DNA of 64,000 nucleotides from Bradyrhizobium rifense (GTDB lineage Bacteria > Pseudomonadota > Alphaproteobacteria > Rhizobiales > Xanthobacteraceae), in assembly GCF_008123425.1 (NCBI RefSeq), contig NZ_VSSS01000068.1, positions 22,092 to 86,091 of the forward strand, in the 5' to 3' direction. The position numbers and the translations under genes are program-made. A model generated the notes under the pieces. That model had not been told where the DNA came from and did no database searches. It saw nothing but the letters and a program-made list of their open reading frames with translations. Within the stretch, counting starts at the first letter, position 1, and every line of letters starts with the position of its first letter. Of this stretch, positions 25,608 through 31,941 are shown in pieces.

Positions 25608-26000
25608 ATGGACGCACGCGACTTCATCACAATCGGCATGAACGCCGAGCGCACGCTGGTGGTGCCGGCCGAGCGCACGGTCGGGCATTTCGTGCCCGGC
25701 ATGCCTTTTGTTTATGCGACCCCGATGATGATCCTCGAGATGGAGATGACGTCGGGCGATGCGATCCGTTCCGTGCTCCAGCCGGGCTGGGTCACCGTCG
25801 GCACCGAGGTCGACATTCGTCATCTCGCAGCAGCGCTCGTTGGCGCGACGGTACGGACCACCGCGAAAGTGATCGCGGTTGAGCGCCGCGTCATCCGCTT
25901 CGAGGTCGAGGCCTTCGAGGGCACGCGCAAGCTCGGCGAAGGCCGTCATGCGCGCGGGCTCGTGAATGTCGAGATGTTCAACAAGCGGTTGGGCGCGTAG
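25608..26000 (+). CDS. Hotdog-fold thioesterase-like protein (FlK-like)
   Basis: 130 residues. It resembles the FlK/fluoroacetyl-CoA thioesterase-like hotdog family, which usually hydrolyses acyl-CoA: AERTVGHFVPGMPFVYATPMM, then a helix with Glu (ILEMEMTSGDAI), WVTVGTEVDIRHLAA and FEVEAFEGTRKLGEGRHARGLVNVE (read in parts). The start ATG at 25608 lacks a clear ribosome site because a palindromic repeat occupies the leader. The natural substrate is unknown. It is convergent with proC, 4 bp apart. Confidence 0.8.
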   Translation: MDARDFITIGMNAERTLVVPAERTVGHFVPGMPFVYATPMMILEMEMTSGDAIRSVLQPGWVTVGTEVDIRHLAAALVGATVRTTAKVIAVERRVIRFEVEAFEGTRKLGEGRHARGLVNVEMFNKRLGA

Positions 26001-26004
26001 CGGG

Positions 26005-26841
26005 CTACTTCGCCAATTCCTTCGACCGCTTCGTCGCCGCCGCAATCGCGCGGATCATCAGGTCGCGCAGGCCGGGCTCGCCCATCAGCACGCCGAGGGC
26101 TGCGGCCGTGGTGCCGCCGGGTGAGGTGACGTTCTGGCGCAGCGTGCTGGAGGGAAGTTCCGACTGGTGCAGCAGCTCGCCGGAGCCCGCGACCGTTTCA
26201 CGCGCGAGCTTTGTCGCGAGTGCCTCGGGCAGTCCCGCTTCGACGCCGGCGCGCGCGAGTTCTTCGGCGAGCAGGAACACATAGGCGGGGCCCGAGCCAG
26301 AGACGGCGGTCACCGCATCCATCAGGCCTTCATCCTCGACCCATTCGACCGAGCCGGTGGCGCGCAGCAATGCGTCGGCCACCGCACGCTGGCCAGCGCT
26401 GACGTTCTTCGCAGCAACAGCCACCGTGATGCCGCGGCCGATCGCGGCCGGCGTGTTCGGCATCGCGCGCACCACGGCGCCGCCGCAGACCTCCTCGAGC
26501 GAGAGAATCGTGGTTCCCGCCATGATCGAGACCACGGAGGTCTTTTCCGAGACGAATGATTTCAGCTTGGCGCCGGCCTCGCGGAACAACTGCGGCTTCA
26601 CCGCGACGACCATCGTCTCGACCTGGCCTGCCGCCTTCACGTCCGGATTGAGCGCGACGCCCTTGGCGGCCAGCGCGGTGATCTCGGGCGAAAGATGCGG
26701 ATCGACCACCGCGACGCGTCGCGGATCGAGCCCTCCAGCCAGCCACCCGGTCAGCATCGCGCCGCCCATCTTGCCGGCGCCGGCGAGCAGGATGGTGCCG
26801 GTGATGTTTTGGAGAGTGTTGTTGTTTGCCACTGCGATCAC
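26005..26841 (-). CDS. proC: Pyrroline-5-carboxylate reductase
   Basis: 278 residues. It carries out the last step of proline biosynthesis, NADPH-dependent reduction of pyrroline-5-carboxylate. The Rossmann motif is ILLAGAGKMGGAML near the N-terminus; MAVKPQ-type (VVAVKPQLFREA), RAMPNTPAAIGRG and the C-terminal signature VTAVSGSGPAYVFLLAEELARAG (read in parts) plus QNVTSPGGTTAAAL are all present. The start is GTG at 26841 or GTG at 26832. It lies downstream of the ybjN-like gene on the same strand, but a long palindromic repeat separates them. Confidence 0.95.
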   Translation of the reverse strand: MIAVANNNTLQNITGTILLAGAGKMGGAMLTGWLAGGLDPRRVAVVDPHLSPEITALAAKGVALNPDVKAAGQVETMVVAVKPQLFREAGAKLKSFVSEKTSVVSIMAGTTILSLEEVCGGAVVRAMPNTPAAIGRGITVAVAAKNVSAGQRAVADALLRATGSVEWVEDEGLMDAVTAVSGSGPAYVFLLAEELARAGVEAGLPEALATKLARETVAGSGELLHQSELPSSTLRQNVTSPGGTTAAALGVLMGEPGLRDLMIRAIAAATKRSKELAK

Positions 26842-26854
26842 CCAAGCAAAAGGT

Positions 26855-26989
26855 GTCGTCCCTGCGAACGCAGGGACCCATAACCACAGGGGGTTCTAGT
26901 AGATGGAGGTGTCGGCAACAAGCCGCGTGCCACAAGCGAAATCACGCGGTATGGGTCCCGGATCTGCGCTTCGCTTGTCCGGGACGACG
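26855..26989. repeat. Composite family B element between ybjN-like gene and proC
   Basis: The left end GTCGTCCCTGCGAACGCAGG continues into GACCCATAACCACAGG; the right end ATGGGTCCCGG...CCGGGACGAC is its mirror. The outer arms GTCGTCCC/GGGACGAC and the inner GACCCATA/TATGGGTC show one inverted element of about 135 bp. It sits directly upstream of the proC start. Confidence 0.75.
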
Positions 26990-27025
26990 TGAGGAGAGGG
27001 CGTTGGCTCCCTCACTTCTTGAATC

Positions 27026-27526
27026 CTACGCTTCGCCCACCGTATCAAACATCGCGGCGTCCATCGCCTGCGCGGTGGTCTTGCCAGCCCACACCACGAA
27101 CTGGAACGCCGGAAAATAACGTTCGCAGGCGTGGATGGCGCCGGCGAGCATGGCTTCGCATTGCGCGGTCGAGGCGGTCAGCCCGCCCGGCAGCACCAGC
27201 GCCTGGCGGTGCATGATCATGCCGGTGTTGCTCCACAGGTCGAAATGGCCGATCCACAATTGCTCGTTGATCGCGGCGACGAGCCGCTGCACCTCGCCGC
27301 GGCGCGCGACCGGAATCTTCATGTCGAATGCGCAGGCGAGATGCAGCGCTTCGATCTCGCCCATCCAGGTGAACGAGATCTGGTAGTCGGTCCATTGTCC
27401 CTTCGAGACAATGGTCAGTTCGTCTTCGCCGGAGCGTTCGAACGGCCAGTTGTTGCTGGCAGCGATATCCTCGACCACCGCGAGCGGATGGCTTTTGGAA
27501 TCGATAGCGCCTTCGAGCAGGGACAT
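27026..27526 (-). CDS. YbjN domain-containing protein
   Basis: 166 residues from the ATG at 27526 (MSLLEGAIDSK), with GAGG upstream. The sequence matches the YbjN family, a type III secretion chaperone-like fold (VVEDIAASNNWPFERSGEDEL, YQISFTWMGEIEALHLACAFD, QLWIGHFDLWSNTGMIMHRQ, all read in parts). YbjN proteins are linked to stress and motility phenotypes in enterobacteria, but their biochemistry is unclear. It is upstream of proC on the same strand. Confidence 0.85.
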   Translation of the reverse strand: MSLLEGAIDSKSHPLAVVEDIAASNNWPFERSGEDELTIVSKGQWTDYQISFTWMGEIEALHLACAFDMKIPVARRGEVQRLVAAINEQLWIGHFDLWSNTGMIMHRQALVLPGGLTASTAQCEAMLAGAIHACERYFPAFQFVVWAGKTTAQAMDAAMFDTVGEA

Positions 27527-27941
27527 GCCGTCTCGACCTCTTGCCTTTTTGTTGTCTTTGATACGCACGCGGTTGGTCCGGCGCGCGCTCCCTTAGATAT
27601 CGCTAAGGAGATCCCCTCGGAGTCGCTGTTGCGATCCCGTGATCAGCGCGGGCTTGTCGCGGATCAACTGATGTGATTTGCGGAATCTGCGCAACCGGGT
27701 CCCGAGTCCGTCCACAAGCCAGGACTCGTTCGTCCACAGCTCATCTCGGCCACAATTATTAACGAAAGGAACAAATCGGAATCGGACTCCCGGACCGCGC
27801 ACCAATCGTTAATTCCGCCCCGCGAGGGCCAGCCAGCCATAGCGGCATGGGACCATGCAATTTTTTGCTGCGGAACACGCTTGCTGCGGCCCCGGACCGG
27901 CGTCATATTTCCGTTCAGGCCGTTCATCCCGGACGGCCGAT
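27527..27941. other. Spacer between ybjN-like gene and the FMN riboswitch, no gene recognised
   Basis: About 415 bp in a divergent arrangement. Short open frames occur but none has a ribosome site or recognisable product. The segment near 27740-27790 is AT-richer and may hold promoter elements for the riboswitch transcript. Nothing else is evident. Confidence 0.4.
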
Positions 27942-28106
27942 GTTCTCAGGGCGGGGTGAAAGTCCCCACCGGCGGTAAGGGCCGAAAGGTCTAAGCCCGC
28001 GAGCGCCTTCCCCAAGGGGTTTCCTGAAAAGGATTTTCTCCAAAGGAAAGGGTCAGCAGATTCGGTGCAACTCCGAAGCCGACGGTTAAAGTCCGGATGA
28101 AAGAGA
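27942..28106 (+). promoter_or_regulatory. FMN riboswitch (RFN element)
   Basis: The conserved RFN blocks are present in order: GTTCTCAGGGCGGGGTGAAA, then GTCCCCACCGGCGGTAA, the AGCCCGCGAGCG segment, a variable stem, GGTCAGCAGATTCGGTGCAA, CTCCGAAGCCGACGGTTAAA and the closing GTCCGGATGAAAGAGAAC. The 5' GTTCTC pairs with the 3' GAGAAC to close the aptamer. It binds FMN and would repress the downstream ribH2 gene when flavin is plentiful. It ends 80 bases before the ribH ATG. Confidence 0.95.
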
Positions 28107-28121
28107 ACGGTCGGTGGCAGA

Positions 28122-28137
28122 CGCATCGCAGGATGCG
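28122..28137 (+). promoter_or_regulatory. Candidate expression-platform hairpin of the FMN riboswitch
   Basis: CGCATC (28122-28127) pairs with GATGCG (28132-28137) around a GCAG loop, directly after the aptamer and followed by GCTGTTTG. The T tract is weak. Whether control is by termination or by hiding the ribosome site (GAAGGAAAG before the ATG at 28187) cannot be settled by eye. Confidence 0.4.
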
Positions 28138-28186
28138 GCTGTTTGTCGTTCCGTGTGCCCTGATTCTGGTCCTTTGAAGGAAAGCC

Positions 28187-28747
28187 ATGAATCAGATGTT
28201 GCAAGATCCCCAAACCGAAACGTCCCAGACAACCCAGCCGCCGGTTCCAGTTGATCCGCCGGCGACCGAGCATCCGCGTTTTGCAAAGCCGCAGCGGGTG
28301 GCCTTCGTGCAGGCCTGCTGGCACCGCGACGTGGTCGAGGAAGCCCACATCGCCTTCATCAAGGAGGCCGAGGCGCGCCATCTCACCCATGTCGACGTGT
28401 TCGAGGTGCCGGGCTCGTTCGAGATCCCGCTGCATGCGCAGGTCCTCGCCAAGACGCGGCGCTACACCGCGATCGTCGCGGCCGGCCTTGTCGTTGACGG
28501 TGGCATCTATCGCCACGAATTCGTCGCCGACACCGTGATCAAGGCGCTGATGGACGTGCAGCTGCGCACCGAGGTGCCGGTGTTCTCGGCCGTGCTGACG
28601 CCGCAGCAATTCCACGAGACCGAAGTGCACTACGATTTCTTCCGCAGGCACTTTGCGATCAAGGGCGTCGAGGTCGCGGCCGCCTGTGCGGAGACGCTGC
28701 TCGGCCTGGAGCGCCTGCGCGGCCAGGTCGCGGCGGGGATTGTGTGA
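28187..28747 (+). CDS. ribH: 6,7-dimethyl-8-ribityllumazine synthase, RibH2 type
   Basis: 186 residues. It condenses 5-amino-6-ribitylamino-uracil with dihydroxybutanone phosphate, the penultimate riboflavin step. After a 30-residue variable N-terminus the core reads RVAFVQACWHRDVVEEAH, FEVPGSFEIPLHAQVLA, GLVVDGGIYRHEFVA and VPVFSAVLTPQQFHE. The WHRD and IYRHEFV segments match the decameric RibH2 isozyme known from Brucella and Mesorhizobium rather than the icosahedral RibH1. The FMN riboswitch directly upstream controls it. It stands apart from other rib genes, as RibH2 does in Brucella. Confidence 0.93.
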   Translation: MNQMLQDPQTETSQTTQPPVPVDPPATEHPRFAKPQRVAFVQACWHRDVVEEAHIAFIKEAEARHLTHVDVFEVPGSFEIPLHAQVLAKTRRYTAIVAAGLVVDGGIYRHEFVADTVIKALMDVQLRTEVPVFSAVLTPQQFHETEVHYDFFRRHFAIKGVEVAAACAETLLGLERLRGQVAAGIV

Positions 28748-28765
28748 GGGGGCGCGGGCATGCTC

Positions 28766-28881
28766 GCTCCTCATCCTGACGAGCGCGCTCTCGCGCGCGT
28801 CTCGAAGGATGAAAGGCCCCGCTGCTTCAGCTGGGCCTGCATGGTTCGAGACGGCGCTTGCGCGCCTCCTCACCATGAGGG
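28766..28881. repeat. Family C intergenic palindrome
   Basis: The arms CTCCTCATCCTGACGAGCGC and GTCTCGAAGGATG on one side, and GGTTCGAGACGGCGCTTGCG with CTCCTCACCATGAGG on the other, form a degenerate inverted repeat of about 115 bp. CTCATCCTGA...GTCTCGAAGGATG is a frequent intergenic wording in Bradyrhizobium-type genomes. It separates ribH2 from the CO dehydrogenase cluster. Confidence 0.65.
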
Positions 28882-28960
28882 TCTGGCACTGTGCCAAGTC
28901 ACACGCCGCTGATTGTCAATCCCGCCGCCGTCCCTATACAGTCGGCGGCGGGAGGAGGCC

Positions 28961-30193
28961 GTGCCGTGGAGACGGGCGGCCGACAAGATCATGTTCGAAG
29001 GACACGATCCCTATCTCGTCGCGCTCTCTGTGGCGATCGCGAGTCTGGGTGGCTATACCGGCTTTGCGCTTGCTGCTCGCATCCGCAACACGCCCGGCGT
29101 CAGCAACCGCGTTCTGCTTGCGGGGGCGGCTGTGTTTCTTGCCGTCGGCATCTGGACCATGCATTTCGTCGGCATGCTGGCCGCGCCGCTGCCGCCGGAC
29201 ACGGTCTATCTCGTTCTTCCCACCATCATCTCGTTCCTGATCTGCGCGCTGGTGGTCGGCATCTCGCTTTTCTTTGTCTCGATCGGCGAGCCGAGCTTGA
29301 AGCGCGTGGCGTCGTCGGCGGTGCTGCTCGGCGCGGGCATTGCGAGCATGCATTATGTCGGGATCCACGGGCTGGCTGGCCCGTTCGGCATCGTGCACGA
29401 CCCGATCATGGTCCTTCTGTCGGTCGTCGTGGCCATCGTCACGGCCTATGGCGGCCTGCGCGCTTTCCTGGCGCAGCAGGAGGGCGTTCGGCTGATCGTC
29501 AGCTCGATTGTTTTTGGTATGGCCGTCTCCGGCATGCATTACACCGCGATGCTGGGCATGCATTTCGAGCCGCTGACCGGCGCGGCGCATCACCATGCCG
29601 GCGGCGGCCTTGCCGCGTCGCAACAAATCCTGTCGATCATCGTCGCGGTGCTGTGCTTCGTCATTGCTGCCGGCTTCTTGCTGTCGCTCGTGCCCGATCA
29701 ACGCCGACAGGCTTCGGCTCCTGTTGCCGTTGATCCGGTTGCTCCGTCGGTCGCGCCGGCCGTGGTCGAACCGGTTGCCGTATCCGCCGCCCCTCCGCGG
29801 CCAATGGCGCCGCTCGGCGGCCTCGGTCAGCCGCCGCGCGCGCCGGTTCCCCGGCTGCCGGTCGAAAGCTCCGACGGGACGCATTTCATTGAAACGGCGA
29901 ACGTCCGCAGCGTGCGCGCCGATGCGCATTACACCCGCGTCCATGACGGCACGCGGGAGCGGATGTGCCCCTGGTCGATCTCGGAGGCCGAGGCCCAGCT
30001 CGATCCCTCGCTGTTCCTGCGGGTGCACCGCAGCCACATCGTCGCCATTCCCCATGTCGCGCTGGTCCGCAAAGAGGGCGACGGCGCCGTGCTCGAGCTC
30101 GACGGCCCCTCGCCGCACCGGGTGCCGGTGAGTCGGGCCAAGATCGCCGAGGTGAAGGCGAGGTTGGGGCTGGTGAACCGGCGGCAGGCGTAG
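28961..30193 (+). CDS. coxC: CoxC: MHYT membrane sensor fused to a LytTR DNA-binding domain
   Basis: About 410 residues. Seven predicted transmembrane helices carry three MHYT-type motifs, MHFVGM (about 67), MHYVGI (about 130) and MHYTAM (about 192), thought to bind a metal and a diatomic gas. A proline/alanine linker follows (about 250-295), then a LytTR domain (THFIETANVRSVRADAHYTRV; FLRVHRSHIVAIPHV, read in parts). This is the architecture of CoxC/CoxH in Oligotropha carboxidovorans CO gene clusters. It is first in the cox cluster and is the likely local regulator. The start is GTG at 28961 with GGAGG five bases upstream; ATG at 28991 is an alternative. Confidence 0.9.
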   Translation: MPWRRAADKIMFEGHDPYLVALSVAIASLGGYTGFALAARIRNTPGVSNRVLLAGAAVFLAVGIWTMHFVGMLAAPLPPDTVYLVLPTIISFLICALVVGISLFFVSIGEPSLKRVASSAVLLGAGIASMHYVGIHGLAGPFGIVHDPIMVLLSVVVAIVTAYGGLRAFLAQQEGVRLIVSSIVFGMAVSGMHYTAMLGMHFEPLTGAAHHHAGGGLAASQQILSIIVAVLCFVIAAGFLLSLVPDQRRQASAPVAVDPVAPSVAPAVVEPVAVSAAPPRPMAPLGGLGQPPRAPVPRLPVESSDGTHFIETANVRSVRADAHYTRVHDGTRERMCPWSISEAEAQLDPSLFLRVHRSHIVAIPHVALVRKEGDGAVLELDGPSPHRVPVSRAKIAEVKARLGLVNRRQA

Positions 30194-30218
30194 GGGTCTA
30201 GCCGCGCGGGAAGTGCGC

Positions 30219-30388
30219 GCCCTCTCCCGCTTGCGGGAGAGGGTTGGGGAGAGGTATCTCCGCAGAGAGACTCCCGGAGAGGAGAGAGCCCCCACCCGGC
30301 GCTTCGCCATAGCCGAGGCTTCGCCCCGGCGTCTCTTAAGAGCCGGCCGCTGTGGGCGGCCTATGCCTCCCCCGCAAGCGGGGGAGGT
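30219..30388. repeat. Family A palindromic element in the coxC-coxM spacer
   Basis: It begins CCCTCTCCCGCTTGCGGGAG and ends CCTCCCCCGCAAGCGGGGGA, with GGTTGGGGAGAGG and CCCCCACCCGGCGCTTCGCC inside. These are the same core words as the copies at 19350, 42020 and 61961. It lies just upstream of the candidate coxM operator and could stop coxC transcripts. Confidence 0.75.
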
Positions 30389-30425
30389 TGCACCGAGATC
30401 GCGGCTCATACGTCGCCACACCTGA

Positions 30426-30459
30426 CGCAATTCGTGCGCTTCCACCCGCAACTCGTGCG
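30426..30459 (+). promoter_or_regulatory. Candidate LytTR operator: two 13-bp direct repeats 21 bp apart
   Basis: CGCAATTCGTGCG (30426-30438) and CGCAACTCGTGCG (30447-30459) differ at one base and start exactly 21 bp apart, two helical turns. LytTR domains (AgrA, ComE, VirR) bind pairs of short direct repeats with about this period. The pair lies 105 bp upstream of the coxM start and directly after the gene for a LytTR protein. That it is the CoxC operator is inferred. Confidence 0.55.
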
Positions 30460-30563
30460 AAATCCGCTGTTCCGTGCCCCAGCGATTGCGGCTTGCCCGG
30501 TGCGGAGTGACCGTCCCCTCCAACGTCCGCGCCGTCACGCGCAAGGACGACGAGGAGGAGATG

Positions 30564-31427
30564 ATGATCCCGGGCTCATTCAACTATCACCGGCCGGCGA
30601 GTGTCGCCGATGCCGTCAAACTCTTGGTGGACCTCGGCGAGGATGCGCGGCCACTGGCCGGCGGGCACAGCCTGGTGCCGATGATGAAGCTTCGGCTCGC
30701 CACCCCCGCCCATCTGATCGATCTGCATGGCATCGCCGCCCTGAAGGGCATCAGCCGTAACGGCAACAACCTCGTTATCGGCGCGATGACCACCCAGCAC
30801 GAGCTGCTGGCCTCCGACGAGGTCGCAAAGTCGATGCCGATCCTGCACGAGGCGGCGCTGCTGATCGCCGATCCGCAGGTGCGCTACCGCGGCACGATCG
30901 GCGGCAATGTCGCCAATGGCGATCCCGGCAACGACATGCCGGCGCTGATGATGACGCTGGGCGCGAGCTACCGCCTCGAAGGTGCGGGCGGAGCCCGTGA
31001 CATCGCCGCCGCCGACTTCTACCAGGGCGCCTATTTCACCGCGCTCGAGCCCGGCGAGATCCTGACCTCGATCTCGGTCCCCGTGCCGGCGGCCGGTCAC
31101 GGCTACGCCTACGAAAAGCTCAAGCGCAAGGTTGGCGACTACGCCACCGCGGCTGCGGCCGTCGTGCTCACCATGTCCGGCGGCAAAGTCGCGACCTGCG
31201 CGATTGGCCTCACCAATGTTCACGAGACGCCGCTGCTCGCCGCTGACGCGGCCAAGGCCGTGATCGGAACCAGCCTCGATGCGGCCACGCTGAAGAAGGC
31301 GGCCGCCGCGGCCTCGGCGATCATGGCGCCGGCTGCGGATGCGCGCGGTCCGGTCGAATACCGAAAACATGTCGGCGGCATCATGGTGACGCGGGCGCTG
31401 CAACGCGCAGCTAGCCGAGCGAAGTAA
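30564..31427 (+). CDS. coxM: CO dehydrogenase medium (FAD) subunit
   Basis: 287 residues, close to the 288 of Oligotropha CoxM. It is a flavoprotein of the vanillyl-alcohol-oxidase fold that passes electrons from the 2Fe-2S clusters of CoxS to the quinone pool. The FAD pyrophosphate motifs AGGHSL (about 32-37) and TIGGN (about 111-115) are intact. The terminal KLKRKVGDYATAAAA segment is conserved in the family. The ATG at 30564 (MIPGSFNYHRP) matches the family start and has AGGAGG six bases upstream; the adjacent ATG at 30561 is too close. It starts the structural M-S-L order. Confidence 0.95.
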   Translation: MIPGSFNYHRPASVADAVKLLVDLGEDARPLAGGHSLVPMMKLRLATPAHLIDLHGIAALKGISRNGNNLVIGAMTTQHELLASDEVAKSMPILHEAALLIADPQVRYRGTIGGNVANGDPGNDMPALMMTLGASYRLEGAGGARDIAAADFYQGAYFTALEPGEILTSISVPVPAAGHGYAYEKLKRKVGDYATAAAAVVLTMSGGKVATCAIGLTNVHETPLLAADAAKAVIGTSLDAATLKKAAAAASAIMAPAADARGPVEYRKHVGGIMVTRALQRAASRAK

Positions 31428-31440
31428 GGGGAGGGGACCA

Positions 31441-31941
31441 ATGGCCAAAACACACGTGACCATGAAGGTGAACGGCGCGGAGGTCGAAGGCCTCGTCGAG
31501 CCGCGCACGCTGCTGGTGCACTTCATCCGCGAAAATCTGCAGCTGACCGGTACCCATATCGGCTGCGAGACCACCCATTGCGGCGCCTGCACCGTCGATA
31601 TCGACGGCATGTCGGTAAAGTCCTGCACCATGTTCGCAGTGCAGGCCCAGGGAAGCGACATCACCACGATCGAAGGCATGGCCAATGCCGACGGCACGCT
31701 GTCGGCGCTGCAGGAAGGTTTTCGCATGATGCACGGCCTGCAATGCGGCTTCTGCACGCCCGGCATGATTGTCCGCGCGCATCGCCTCTTGAAGGAAAAT
31801 CCCTCGCCGAGCGAACCGGAAATCCGGATGGGCATCTCCGGCAACATCTGCCGCTGCACCGGCTACCAGAACATCGTCAAGGCCATTCAATACGCGAGCG
31901 CCAAGATCAACGGCGTGGAATTCCAGGAGGCTGCGGAATGA
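31441..31941 (+). CDS. coxS: CO dehydrogenase small (2Fe-2S) subunit
   Basis: 166 residues. The N-terminal plant-ferredoxin-type cluster is held by GCETTHCGAC and the later KSC. The C-terminal four-helix domain holds the second cluster, with QCGFC and NICRCTGY. The protein relays electrons from the Mo-Cu site of CoxL to the FAD of CoxM. GGGGAGG precedes the ATG. Its stop overlaps the coxL start (ATGA). Confidence 0.96.
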   Translation: MAKTHVTMKVNGAEVEGLVEPRTLLVHFIRENLQLTGTHIGCETTHCGACTVDIDGMSVKSCTMFAVQAQGSDITTIEGMANADGTLSALQEGFRMMHGLQCGFCTPGMIVRAHRLLKENPSPSEPEIRMGISGNICRCTGYQNIVKAIQYASAKINGVEFQEAAE

